From Cryptomeria japonica (lineage: Eukaryota > Streptophyta > Pinopsida > Cupressales > Cupressaceae): a DNA stretch of 22,500 bases. Made by a program: the position numbers and the translations under genes. The notes beneath the pieces were generated by a model, which was given only the letters and a program-made list of their open reading frames with translations, did not search any database and was not told the DNA's origin. Positions 9,476 to 19,126 of the stretch are shown piece after piece. The DNA lies in assembly GCF_030272615.1 (NCBI RefSeq), contig NW_026728907.1:387501-410000 (forward strand), read 5' to 3'. Numbering within the stretch: the stretch's first letter is position 1; each line of letters opens with the position of its first letter.

Positions 9476-10184
9476 AAGGTGGGTGTTGAGGTGCGTGCCG
9501 AGGTGGGTGGGTGCTAGGGTGCGCTCCATGGTGGGTGCCAGGGTGGGTGCGTGCTAGGGTGGATTCCAAAGAGGGTCATAGGGTGGGTGCCAAGGTGGGT
9601 TGGTGATATAGTGGGTTCAAAGGTGGGTACTAGGGTGGGTTCCAAGGTGGGTCACAAGTTGGGTGCCAGGATGCGTGGGTGTTAGGTTGGGTGCCAAGGT
9701 GGGCTCCTGCGTGGGTGGGTGCTAGGGTGGGTTTCAAGGTGGACGCGAGGGCGGGTGCCAAGGTGGGTAACAAGTTGGGTGTTAGGATGGGTGAGTGCTA
9801 GAGTGGGTGCCAAGGTGGGTGGGTGCTAAGGTGGATGCCAAGGTGGTTCACAGGGTGGGTGGGTTCTAGGGTGAGTTCCAAGGTGGGTCACAGGTTCAGT
9901 GCTAGGGTGGGTGTCAAGGCGGGTGTCGAGGTGCCTGGGTGCTAGGGTGTGGATGCCAATGTGGGTCATAGGGTGGGTACTAGGGTGGGCTGCAATGTGG
10001 GTGCCAAGGTGGGTAACATGCTCGGTGGGTTCTAAATTGGGTGCCAGGGTGGGTGTGCACCCACCTTGCCCGAGGTGGGTGCCAAGGTGCCAGTGTGGGT
10101 GGGTGCTAAGGTGGATGCCAAGGTGGGTGAGAAGGTGGGTGATAGGTTGAGTGGTAGGATGGGTGGGTGCCAAGATGGGTCACA

Positions 10185-10203
10185 GGGTGGGTGCAAGGGT
10201 GGG
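10185..10203 (+). other. G-quadruplex-forming motif
   Basis: GGGTGGGTGCAAGGGTGGG has four runs of three G with loops of 1, 5 and 1 bases, the canonical intramolecular G-quadruplex pattern. It is one of several in the tract. Confidence 0.6.
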
Positions 10204-10660
10204 TAGGTGCTAGGGTTGGTGTCAGGGTGGGTGGGTGCTAGGTTGGGTTCCAAGGTGGGTGCGAGGGTGAGTGTCAAGGTGGGTCACAGGTTAGGTGCTA
10301 GGATGGGTGAGTGCTAGGGTGCAAAGGTGCCAGGGTGGGTGCTAGGATGGGTCGATGCTAGGGTGAGTGGCAAGGTGGGTCCACAAGTGTCAAGGTGGGT
10401 GCCGAGGTGGGTGCCAAGTCGGCGACTGCTATGGTGGATGCCAAGGTGGGTCACGGGGTGGGTGCCAAGTTGCTAGGTTGGGTTCCAAGGTGGGTGCCAA
10501 CGTGGGTGCTAGGGTGCGTGGGTTAAAGGGTGTGTCACAACGTGGGTGCCAGGATGGGTGCGCACCCACACTGGCCAAGACGGGTGCGGGTGCAAGGTTG
10601 GGTTCCAAGCCCGGTCACAGGCTGGGTGCTAGGATGGGTGGGTGCCAAGGTGGGCACCAG

Positions 10661-10676
10661 GGTGGGTGCACCCACC
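10661..10676. other. perfect 16-bp palindrome at the 7.9-kb duplication breakpoint
   Basis: GGTGGGTGCACCCACC equals its own reverse complement. The sequence repeated from 18604 begins at 10668, the palindrome's centre. See the duplication features. Confidence 0.85.
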
Positions 10677-11189
10677 CTGGCCAAGGTGGGTCACGGGGTG
10701 GGTCCTAGGGTGGGTAACGGGGTGGGTACTAAGGTGCGTGCCAAGGTGGGTCATAGGGTGGGTGCCAAGGTGGGCACCAGGGTGGGTGTGCACCAACCCT
10801 AGCCAGGGTAGGTCACGGGGTGGTTGTCGGGGTGGGCGTCAAGGAGCCAAGGTGGGTGGCAAGTAGCCAAGTTGCGTGCCAAGGTGGGTGTCGGGGTGGG
10901 TGCCAAGGATCCAAGGTGGGTGCCAAGGAACCAAGGTGGGTGTCTGGGTGGGTGCCGAGGTGGGAGCCAGGGTGGGTCCCAAGGTGAGTGCAAAGGTGGG
11001 TGCCAGGGTCAAGGTGAGTGCCAATGTGGGTTCCAAGGTGCCAGGGTCAGGGTGAGTGCCAATGTGGGTTCAAAGGTGCTAAGTTGGGTGCGAGGTTGGG
11101 TGCGAGGGTGGGTGGGTGCCAAGGTGTGCTAGGTGGAAGCCCGGGTGGGTCGGCATCCCATGGGTGTCGAGTTGGGTGCCTGATGGGTG

Positions 11190-11530
11190 CTTCTTGTCAA
11201 GTTTTAGTCGTCGGGACTCATTTCGAGCCTTAGAGGTCGTTTCTTGTCCGGTTGCCCTGTCTTCGACCTGGGAACCCAATTTTGGTCCTCGGGTCCCATT
11301 TTTTTTTGTCTCGCATCCCACTTTTGGCCTGTGGCCTTTTCGGGGTCGATTCTCGTTTTGGGCATCAGAGCATGTTTCTTCTCCTAAAACCCAATATTTG
11401 TTTATTAAGTCTCGGAACACATTTTTGTTCTCGTGGACCCATCATGGGTCTTGGAACGCATTTGTGGTCCTTGGGTCCCATTTTGCATCCCGAAACTTGT
11501 GTTTTGGTGCTTGATCCCTATTTTGGGTGC
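11190..11530. other. T-rich degenerate spacer segment
   Basis: This stretch has irregular ~20-28-base phrases such as GGTCCTCGGGTCCCATTTT, TCGGAACACATTTTTGTTC and TTGGAACGCATTTGTGGTCC. It looks like an old, decayed tandem repeat of the form (T)CGG.(A/T)C(A/C)CATTTT. It is the least GC-rich part of the left flank of the 5S gene and contains a 9-base T run near 11300. Forward frames of 132-163 codons read across it but continue into the GC-rich flank, are equally open in other frames and have no recognisable domain. Confidence 0.6.
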
Positions 11531-11922
11531 CCACCTTGCACCAAGTGCGCACCCGGGGCAAACCGAGCGCCTTGGTGCACCGGGGCAAGATCGAGCGTGC
11601 ACCCGAGGCGCCCCGAACATGCACCAAGGTGCACTCGGCCCACATGTGAGCGCAGGTCGTTGCGCCCGAGGTGGTGTGTGGGCACCGCGTTGCAGACGGG
11701 ACACTGCACGCACACGACGCCCCCTCCAGGTGCACGCACGTAGGCCGGGCCGGGTGCACACCCGACGCCCTAGCAAGGTGCGCGCACCCGGGCAGGGCTC
11801 ACACTTGGCGAACGGGGCGCACTTCGCGAGGGAGGGTGTGCACCTCGACGGGGGTGGGTGGCCGGGGTGGATTCGCACGTGGGTCGCGGTTTGCTAAGTA
11901 CACACTGCGACAAGCTCATAAC
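11531..11922. other. GC-rich 5' flank of the first 5S gene
   Basis: This flank is CpG-rich spacer with CACCCGGGGCAAACCGAGCGC, GCACCAAGGTGCAC and CCCGAGGCGCCCCGA phrases that reappear downstream of the gene. It holds no recognisable gene. The last 30 bases become A/T-richer and form the 5S upstream promoter region. Confidence 0.7.
11895..11922 (+). promoter_or_regulatory. upstream promoter region of 5S gene 1
   Basis: Plant 5S genes usually have a TATA-like element near -28 and a C at -1. Here TAAGTA occupies -28 to -23 and C is at -1 (11922). The TATA-like element is a weak match. The same 28 bases precede gene 2. Confidence 0.5.
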
Positions 11923-12040
11923 GGGTGCGATCATACCAGCATTAGTGCACCGGATCCCATCAGAACTCCGCAGTTAAGCGCGCTTGGGCCGGAGTAGTAC
12001 TGGGATGGGTGACCTCCCGGGAAGTCCCGGTGTTGCACCC
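11923..12040 (+). rRNA. 5S ribosomal RNA, copy 1
   Basis: The 118-base gene starts GGGTGCGATCATACC and ends GTTGCACCC; the first and last bases pair as helix I. It has the plant 5S landmarks CCGGATCCCATCAGAACTCC, AGTTAAGCGCGCTTGGG (box A, +50) and GATGGGTGACCTCCCGGG (box C region, from +82). Pol III transcribes 5S RNA, which joins the large ribosomal subunit. A T run follows at once. Oddity: +19 is A in GCATTAG, while copy 2 has G. In my fold position 19 pairs with C59 in helix II, so A19 gives an A-C mismatch. The mature RNA may include one or two of the following T residues. I am very sure of the family but unsure whether this copy is expressed. Confidence 0.97.
11972..12021 (+). promoter_or_regulatory. 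5S internal control region, copy 1
   Basis: Box A is AGTTAAGCGCGC (+50 to +61), the intermediate element is around +67 to +72 (GGAGTAG), and box C is TGGGTGACCTCCCGGG within +84 to +99. These are the TFIIIA/TFIIIC contact regions of plant 5S genes. All are intact here; copy 2 has a G-to-A change at +70 in the intermediate element. Confidence 0.8.
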
Positions 12041-12053
12041 TTTTTTAGTTTTT
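12041..12053 (+). terminator. Pol III terminator of 5S gene 1
   Basis: TTTTTT directly follows the gene (12041-12046), and after AG a second TTTTT occurs (12049-12053). Runs of four or more T on the RNA-like strand end Pol III transcription, so the second run is a backup. Confidence 0.9.
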
Positions 12054-12470
12054 CGCCGGGCGTCGCAATGCTATTTGAATAAACCTTTTGCCCGTTTGCG
12101 TTCTCGTCGGGGCCGGGCCGGGCCGGGGTGCGCTGCCCGCACTACCGCGCGCGCGGGGGCGACACCGAGCGCGCACCCGAGGCGCCCCGAGCACACAGGC
12201 CACGGTGCAACCCGGGCGTTGTGCGCGCACCCCGGTGCGCCCGAGGTGCTGCGCGCGCACCCAGGTGAAATCGGTGTGCACCTCGGCCAGTGCGCGCTCG
12301 GTCGAGTCGCGCACGTTGGCCAAGGTGCACGGTGATGTTTCTTACTCTAAGGTTCCGCACCAGACGCCCGGGACAGGTGAGCGAAGCTGGGCGGGGCCGG
12401 GTGCGCGGCCGGGGCAGGTGCACGCAGCTGGAGAGAGCTTTGGAGCACACTTCGGAGCGCACCAATGATG
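12054..12470. other. GC-rich 3' flank of the first 5S gene
   Basis: Spacer rich in CGCGCGC, CCGGGCCGGGCC (12110-12125) and GCGCGCACCC phrases. It contains no recognisable gene. The CCGAGGCGCCCCGAGCAC phrase near 12178 also occurs upstream of the 5S gene at ~11600, so flanking material is duplicated on either side. Confidence 0.65.
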
Positions 12471-13979
12471 CGCTCCATTCAAAAGTTTCCTGAAAAGGCA
12501 AAAAAAGTTGAGATTATAGAATTTCCCACTTGAGAGATTGTAAAAAAAAAAAATTTAAAATGAAGGAAACGCGGGTGCCAAGGTGTGCGCAGCCCAGCCA
12601 AGGTGTGCGCACCAAGGCGCCCACCCTGGCGAAGGTGCACGCAAGGTGCGCACCCGAGGCAAACCGGACAATTAACCCAACTTTCGACTTCGCGCGCACC
12701 TTGGAGCGCACTTCGGAGCGCTCCTTGGTGCGCACCAATCTTGGGCACCTCGGAGTGCACCATGGCGCCCACCAAGGTGCGCACCCGGGGCAAACCGAGC
12801 TCCGACTTCGTGCGCACCTTGGAGCGCACGAAAGGTGCGCACCATGGCGCCCACCAAGGTGCGCAGCCCAGCCAAGGCGTGCGCATCAAGGTGCGCACCC
12901 TGGCGAAGGTGCGCACCCGGGGCAAACCGAGCTCCGACTTCGTGCGCACCTTGGAGCGCACAAAAGGTGCGCAACCCAGCCAAGGTGTGCGCACCCCGGT
13001 CAAACCGAGCTCCGAATCGTGCGCACCAGAGGTGCACGCCATCGTGCGCACCTTGGAGCACACTTCGGAGCCCTCCTTGGTGCGCGCCGATGTTGCGCAC
13101 CTCGGAGCGCACCCGGGGAAAACAATGCAATTAACCCGACTTTCGACTTCGTGGGCACCTCGGAGCGCTCTCGGGTTCGCACCTCGGAGCACACCGAGGT
13201 GCGCACCTTTGATGCGCTGCCTTCACCAATTTCCAGAAAAGGCAAGAAAACATTGAGAAGGTGTGCGCACCGAGGTGCCCACCCTGGCGAAGGTGCACGC
13301 GAGGTGCGCACCCGGGGCAAACCGGGCTCCGACTTCGTGCACGCCGCACCTTGGAGCACACTTCGGAGCGCTCCTTGGTGCGCACCAGGGCGCGCAACCC
13401 AGCCGAGGTGCCCACCCCGGCGAAGGTGCACGCGAGGTGCGCACCCGGGGCAAACCGGGCTCCGACTTCGTGCACGCCATGGTGCCCACCGCGGCGAAGG
13501 TGCACGCGAGGTGCGCACCCGGGGCAAACCGGGCTCCGACTTCGTGCACGCCGCACCTTGGAGCACACTTCGGAGCGCTCCTTGGTGCGCACCATGGTGC
13601 CCACCAGGGCGCGCAACCCCGCCGAAGGTGCACGCGAGGTGCGCACCCGGGGCAAACCGGGCTCCGACTTCGTGCACGCCGCACCTTGGAGCACACTTCG
13701 GAGCGCTCCTTGGTGCGCACCATGGTGCCCACCAGGGCGCGCAACCCCGCCGAAGGTGCACGCGAGGTGCGCACCCGGGGCAAACCGGGCTCCGACTTCG
13801 TGCACGCCATGGTGCGCACCGCGGCGAAGGTGCGCACCCGGGGCAAACCGGGCTCCGACTTCGTGCACGCCGCACCTTGGAGCACACTTCGGAGCGCTCC
13901 TTGGTGCGCACCAGGGCGCGCAACCCAGCCGAGGTGCCCACCCCGGCGAAGGTGCACGCGAGGTGCGTACCCGGGGCAA
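12471..13979. repeat. first block of GC-rich palindromic subrepeats
   Basis: The block is built from interchangeable modules: CACCCGGGGCAAACCG, CTCCGACTTCGTGCACGCC, GCACCTTGGAGCACACTTCGG, AGCGCTCCTTGGTGCGCACC and CATGGTGCCCACC. They combine into ~120-190-bp subunits. The first (12640-13200) uses an older CAAACCGAGCTCCGACTTCGTGCGC variant and the rest use the CAAACCGGGCTCC variant. GGTGCGCACC, a perfect palindrome, is frequent. Frames of up to 579 codons (+) and 662 codons (-) run across this region because the modules lack stop codons; both strands and several frames are open together, so I do not call genes. Confidence 0.9.
13809..13871. repeat. 63-bp subunit present in copy A but absent from copy B
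   Basis: Copy A has one extra 63-base subunit (ATGGTGCGCACCGCGGCGAA followed by the CACCCGGGGCAAACCGGG and CTCCGACTTCGTGCACGCC modules). The 7936-bp offset falls to 7873 after this point. Flanking identical GTGCACGCC phrases point to slippage or unequal pairing. Confidence 0.9.
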
Positions 13980-16344
13980 ACCGGGCTCCGACTTCGTGCA
14001 CGCCGCACCTTGGAGCACACTTCGGAGCGCTCCTTGGTGCGCACCATGGTGCCCACCAGGCCGCGCAACCCAGCCAAGGTGTGCGCACCAAGGTGCACGC
14101 GAGGTGCGCACCCGGGGCAAACCGGGGTCCGACTTCGTGCACGCCGCACCTTGGAGCACACATCGGGGCGCTCCCGGGTTCGCACCGGCGTTGCGCACCG
14201 TGGTGGGCACCTCGGAGCACACCAAGGTGGGCAGCGAGGTGCGCACCTTTGATGCGATGCCTTCACTAATTTCCATAAAAGGCAAAAAAAAAACGAGATT
14301 TTAAAATTTCCGTTTTGAAAGATAGTGAGAAAAAGGGAATGCTGGTGCCATCTTGAGCCCGCCCTGGTGCGCAGCCCAGCCAAGGTGTGCGCACCAAGGT
14401 GCCCACCCTGGCGAAGGTGCGCGCCCGGGCAATTAATCCAACTTCCAACTTCGCGCGCGCCAGGGTGGGAGCGCACCCAACAACCGGGCCTGGGAAGAGC
14501 CAATGCGAGAAACCCCACCAAACGCTCTGACAAAAAAAGAGGGGGCGCTCCAGTAACCCCGCTTCGGAGCGCACCCTGGGCAAACCCAGCCAAGGTGCCC
14601 ACCCCGGCCAAGGTGCAGGCGAGGTGCGCACCCGGGGCAAACCGGGCTCCGACAACGTGCACGCCGCACCTTGGAGCACACTTCGTAGCGCTCCCGGGTG
14701 CGCACCTCAGAGCACACCAAGGTGGGCAGCGAGGTGCGCACCTTTGATGCGCTGCCTTCACTAATTTCCAGAAAAGGCAAAAAAAAAAGGAGATTTTAAA
14801 ATTTCCGTTTTGAAAGATAGTGAAAAAAACGGAACGCGCGTGCCATCTTGAGCCCGCCCTGGTGCGCAGCCCAGGTAAGGTGCCCACCCTGGCAAAGGTG
14901 CGCACCCGGGCAATTAACCCTACTTCCGACTTCGTGCGCGCCAGGGTGGCAACCGGGCCTCGGAAGAGCCAATGCGAGAAACCCCACCAAACGCTCCGAC
15001 AAAAAAAGAGGCGGCGCTCCAATAACCCCGCTTCGGAGCGCAGCCGGGGCAAACCCAGCCAAGGTGCCCACCCCGACGAAGGTGCACGCGAGGTGCGCAC
15101 CCGGGGCAAACCGGGCTCCGACAACGTGCACGCAGCACCTTGGAGCACACTTCGAAGCACTCCCGGGTGCCCACCGGCGTTGCGCACCGTGGTGGGCAGC
15201 GAGGTGCGCACCTTTGATGCGCTGCCTTCACTAATTTCCAGAAAAAGGCAAAAAAAAATGAGATTTTAAAATTTCCGTTTTGAAAGATAGTGAAAAAAAA
15301 GGAACGCGGGTGCCATCTTGAGCCCGCCCTGGTGCGCAGCCCAGGCAAGGCATGCGCACCAAGGTGCCCACCCGAGGTGCACACCCGGGGCAAACCGGGC
15401 TCCGACTTCGTGCAGGCCGCACCTTGGAGCACACTTCGGAGCGCTCCTTGGTGCGCACCATGGTGCCCACCAGGGCGCGCAACCCAGCCAAGGTCTGCAC
15501 ACCAAGGTGCCCACCCCGGCGAAGGTGCACGCGAGGTGCGCACCCGGGGCAAACCGGGCTCCGACTTCGTGCACGCCATGGTGCCCACCGCGGCGAAGGT
15601 GCACGCGAGGTGCGCACCCGGGGCAAACCGGGCTCCGACTTCGTGCACGCCGCACCTTGGAGCACACTTCGGAGCGCTCCTTGGTGCGCACCATGGTGCC
15701 CACCAGGGCGCGCAACCCAGCCAAGGTGTGCGCACCAAGGTGCACGCGAGGTGCACACCCGGGGCAAACCGGGGTCCGACTTCGTGCACGCCGCACCTTG
15801 GAGCACACATCGGAGCGCTCCCAGGTTCGCACCAGCGTTGCGCACCTTTGATGCGCTGCCTTCACTAATTTCAAGAAAAGGCAAAAAAAAACGAGATTTT
15901 AAAATTTCCGTTCTGAAAGATAGTGAAAAAAACGGAACGCGGGTGCCATCTTGAGCCCTTCCTGGTGCGCAGCCCAGGCAAGTTGTGCGCACCAAGGTGC
16001 CCACCCTGGCGGAGGTGCGCGCCCGGGGCAATCCGGGCTCCGACTTCGTGCACTGCATGGTGCCCACCAAGGCGCGCAACCCAGCCAAGGTGCCCACCGC
16101 AGCGAAGGTGCACGCGAGGTGCGCACCCGAGGTGCACACCCGGGGCAAACCGGGCTCCGACTTCGTGCACGCCGCACCTTGGAGCACACTTCAGAGCGCT
16201 CCTTGGTGCGCACCAGGGCGCGCAACCCAGCCGAGGTGCCCACCCCGGCGAAGGTGCACGCGAGGTGCGCACCCGGGGCAAACCGGGCTCCGACTTCGTG
16301 CACGCCATGGTGCCCACCGCGGCGAAGGTGCGCACCCGGGGCAA
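13980..16344. repeat. 2365-bp inner tandem duplication, first copy
   Basis: Sequence from about 13980 recurs 2365 bases later with high identity. Matched points include the A/T blocks 14262/16627 and 14757/17122, and the GAGAAACCCCACCAAACGCTC segments. The left border is approximate because it lies in short subrepeats. The copy holds four A/T blocks and two ~120-base inserts. Confidence 0.88.
14430..14578. repeat. recurring insert with GAGAAACCCCACCAAACGCTC
   Basis: This distinctive segment has CGGGCAATTAA, TTCCAACTTCGCGCGCGCC, CCGGGCCT.GGAAGAGCC, AATGCGAGAAACCCCACC, GACAAAAAAAGAG and CGCTTCGGAGCGC. Relatives lie at about 14910-15035, 16795-16943, 17274-17400 and 22303-22443. The versions at 14910 and 17274 lack the GAGCGCACCCAACA piece. 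It is the only non-palindromic, nearly unique-looking segment of the module and contains GCTTCGGAGC, a small inverted repeat. I do not recognise it. Confidence 0.75.
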
Positions 16345-18603
16345 ACCGGGCTCCGACTTCGTGCACGCCGCACCTTGGAGCACACTTCGGAGCGCTCCTT
16401 GGTGCGCACCATGGTGCCCACCAGGCCGCGCAACCCAGCCAAGGTGTGCGCACCAAGGTGCACGCGAGGTGCGCACCCGGGGCAAACCGGGGTCCGACTT
16501 CGTGCACGCCGCACCTTGGAGCACACATCGGGGCGCTCCCGGGTTCGCACCGGCGTTGCGCACCGTGGTGGGCACCTCGGAGCACACCAAGGTGGGCAGC
16601 GAGGTGCGCACCTTTGATGCGATGCCTTCACTAATTTCCATAAAAGGCAAAAAAAAAACGAGATTTTAAAATTTCCGTTTTGAAAGATAGTGAGAAAAAG
16701 GGAATGCTGGTGCCATCTTGAGCCCGCCCTGGTGCGCAGCCCAGCCAAGGTTTGCGCACCAAGGTGCCCACCCTGGCGAAGGTGCGCGCCCGGGCAATTA
16801 ACCCAACTTCCAACTTCGCGCGCGCCAGGGTGGGAGCGCACCCAACAACCGGGCCTGGGAAGAGCCAATGCGAGAAACCCCACCAAACTCTCTGACAAAA
16901 AAAGAGGGGGCGCTCCAGTAACCCCGCTTCGGAGCGCACCCTGGGCAAACCCAGCCAAGGTGCCCACCCCGGCCAAGGTGCAGGCGAGGTGCGCACCCGG
17001 GGCAAACCGGGCTCCGACAACGTGCACGCCGCACCTTGGAGCACACTTCGTAGCGCTCCCGGGTGCGCACCTCAGAGCACACCAAGGTGGGCAGCGAGGT
17101 GCGCACCTTTGATGCGCTGCCTTCACTAATTTCCAGAAAAGGCAAAAAAAAAAGGAGATTTTAAAATTTCCGTTTTGAAAGATAGTGAAAAAAACGGAAC
17201 GCGCGTGCCATCTTGAGCCCGCCCTGGTGCGCAGCCCAGGTAAGGTGCCACCCTGGCAAAGGTGCGCACCCGGGCAATTAACCCTACTTCCGACTTCGTG
17301 CGCGCCAGGGTGGCAACCGGGCCTCGGAAGAGCCAATGCGAGAAACCCCACCAAACGCTCCGACAAAAAAAGAGGCGGCGCTCCAATAACCCCGCTTCGG
17401 AGCGCAGCCGGGGCAAACCAAGCCAAGGTGCCCACCCCGACGAAGGTGCACGCGAGGTGCGCACCCGGGGCAAACCGGGCTCCGACAACGTGCACGCAGC
17501 ACCTTGGAGCACACTTCGAAGCACTCCCGGGTGCCCACCGGCGTTGCGCACCGTGGTGGGCAGCGAGGTGCGCACCTTTGATGCGCTGCCTTCACTAATT
17601 TCCAGAAAAAGGCAAAAAAAAATGAGATTTTAAAATTTCCGTTTTGAAAGATAGTGAAAAAAAAGGAACGCGGGTGCCATCTTGAGCCCGCCCTGGTGCG
17701 CAGCCCAGGCAAGGCATGCGCACCAAGGTGCCCACCCGAGGTGCACACCCGGGGCAAACCGGGCTCCGACTTCGTGCAGGCCGCACCTTGGAGCACACTT
17801 CGGAGCGCTCCTTGGTGCGCACCATGGTGCCCACCAGGGCGCACCCGAGGCAAACCGGGCTCCGACTTCGTGCACGCCGCACCTTGGAGCACACATCGGA
17901 GCGCTCCCAGGTTCGCACCAGCGTTGCGCACCTTTGATGCGCTGCCTTCACTAATTTCCAGAAAAGGCAAAAAAAAACGATATTTTAAAATTTCCGTTCT
18001 GAAAGATAGTGAAAAAAACGGAACGCGGGTGCCATCTTGAGCCCTTCCTGATGCGCAGCCCAGGCAAGTTGTGCGCACCAAGGTGCCCACCCTGGCGGAG
18101 GTGCGCGCCCGGGGCAAACCGGGCTCCGACTTCGTGCACTGCATGGTGCCCACCAAGGCGCGCAACCCAGCCAAGGTGCCCACCGCAGCGAAGGTGCACG
18201 CGAGGTGCGCACCCGAGGTGCACACCCGGGGCAAACCGGGCTCCGACTTCGTGCACGCCGCACCTTGGAGCACACTTCAGAGCGCTCCTTGGTACGCACC
18301 AGGGCGCGCAACCCAGCCAAGGTGCTCACCCCGGCGAAGGTGCACGCGAGGTGCGCACCCGGGGCAAACCGGGCTCGGACTTCGTGCACGCCGCACCTTG
18401 GAGCACACATCGGAGCGCTCCCGGGTTCGCACCAGCATTGCGCACCTTTGATGCGCTGCCTTCACTAATTTCCAGAAAAGGCAAAAAAAAGAAAAAAATG
18501 AGATTTTAAAATTTCCGTTTTGAAAGATAGTGAAAAAAACGGAACGCGGGTGCCATCTTGAGCCCGCCCTGGTGTGCAGCCCAGGCAAGTTGTGCGCACC
18601 AAG
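16345..18603. repeat. 2365-bp inner tandem duplication, second copy (partly deleted)
   Basis: This directly follows the first copy. It has a one-base deletion near 17243 (GGTGCCACCC against GGTGCCCACCC) and a 278-base deletion near 17838, after which the offset drops from 2364 to 2086. It ends where copy B of the 7936-bp duplication starts. The deletion joins GGGCGC to CACCCGAGGC, removing whole subunits. Confidence 0.88.
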
Positions 18604-19126
18604 GCACCCACCCTGGCCAAGGTGGGTCACGGGGTGGGTCCTAGGGTGGGTAACGGGGTGGGTACTAAGGTGCGTGCCAAGGTGGGTCATAGGGTGGGTG
18701 CCAAGGTGGGCACCAGGGTGGGTGTGCACCAACCCTAGCCAGGGTAGGTCACGGGGTGGTTGTCGGGGTGGGCGTCAAGGAGCCAAGGTGGGTGGCAAGT
18801 AGCCAAGTTGCGTGCCAAGGTGGGTGTCGGGGTGGGTGCCAAGGATCCAAGGTGGGTGCCAAGGAACCAAGGTGGGTGTCTGGGTGGGTGCCGAGGTGGG
18901 AGCCAGGGTGGGTCCCAAGGTGAGTGCAAAGGTGGGTGCCAGGGTCAAGGTGAGTGCCAATGTGGGTTCCAAGGTGCCAGGGTCAGGGTGAGTGCCAATG
19001 TGGGTTCAAAGGTGCTAAGTTGGGTGCGAGGTTGGGTGCGAGGGTGGGTGGGTGCCAAGGTGTGCTAGGTGGAAGCCCGGGTGGGTCGGCATCCCATGGG
19101 TGTCGAGTTGGGTGCCTGATGGGTGC
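18604..19126. repeat. GGTGGGTGCC tract, copy B (shorter)
   Basis: Only the last ~520 bases of the G-rich tract are present in copy B. The earlier 1.2 kb (9476-10667) and all promoter-like boxes are absent. G runs matching those at 10695-10726 recur at 18631-18662. Confidence 0.9.

Larger units (their letters stand above)
9476..11190. repeat. GGTGGGTGCCAA-type simple-sequence tract
   Basis: About 1.7 kb are built from 10-12-base variants of GGTGGGTGCCAA, GGTGGGTGCTAG and GGTGGGTCACAG. G and C are strongly skewed to opposite strands, with the + strand G-rich. At about 10050, 10557, 10661 and 10790 the tract switches for ~12 bases to the complement (GCACCCACC), giving hairpin-like inverted repeats. 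Runs such as those at 10185-10203 and 10695-10726 fit the G-quadruplex pattern. The part from 10668 is duplicated at 18604. Open frames rich in Gly/Val/Trp or His/Pro/Thr come from the repeat and are not genes. Confidence 0.93.
12478..18542. repeat. A/T-rich block recurring in the GC-rich subrepeats (11 sites)
   Basis: A ~77-base block runs TTCACTAATTTCCAGAAAAG, GGCAAAAAAAAA, GAGATTTTAAAATTTCCG, TTTTGAAAGATAGTGA and AAAAAACGGAACG. It occurs at about 14262-14338, 14757-14833, 15227-15303, 15861-15936, 16627-16703, 17122-17198, 17591-17667, 17947-18022 and 18461-18542. A divergent ancestor lies at 12478-12570 and a truncated one at 13222-13258. Each is preceded by GCGCACCTTTGATGCG and followed by GGTGCCATCTTGAGCCC. 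The block contains ATTTTAAAAT, a perfect palindrome, and a long A tract. It marks the module boundaries. Confidence 0.92.
10668..18603. repeat. 7936-bp duplication, copy A (complete)
   Basis: Every landmark from 10668 reappears 7936 bases later: the GGTGGGTGCC tract, the T-rich stretch, the 5S gene and the subrepeats. I see only about five substitutions (11726, 11941, 11992, 12062, 14437) and one 63-bp length difference over the ~3.9 kb that can be compared. The left border lies at a palindrome centre. The right border is an abrupt switch from the GTGCGCACCAAGG subrepeat to CACCCACCCTGGCC. The unit contains one 5S gene but none of the promoter-like boxes. Confidence 0.96.

Noticed and set aside
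9476-11190. Interstitial telomere repeats
   Set aside because: CTAGGGTGGGT phrases resemble CCCTAAA only superficially; no run of TTTAGGG occurs.
12530-14269. 579-codon + strand open frame as a protein gene
   Set aside because: Translation is a repeat of TRGAHPGQTGLRLRA-like phrases; other frames and the opposite strand are equally open; indels between units are not constrained to multiples of 3 (one-base and 278-base changes).
13223-15211. 662-codon minus-strand open frame as a protein gene
   Set aside because: It spans several A/T-rich blocks and module boundaries, is low complexity and overlaps long + frames; its equivalent in the inner duplicate is broken by a one-base deletion.
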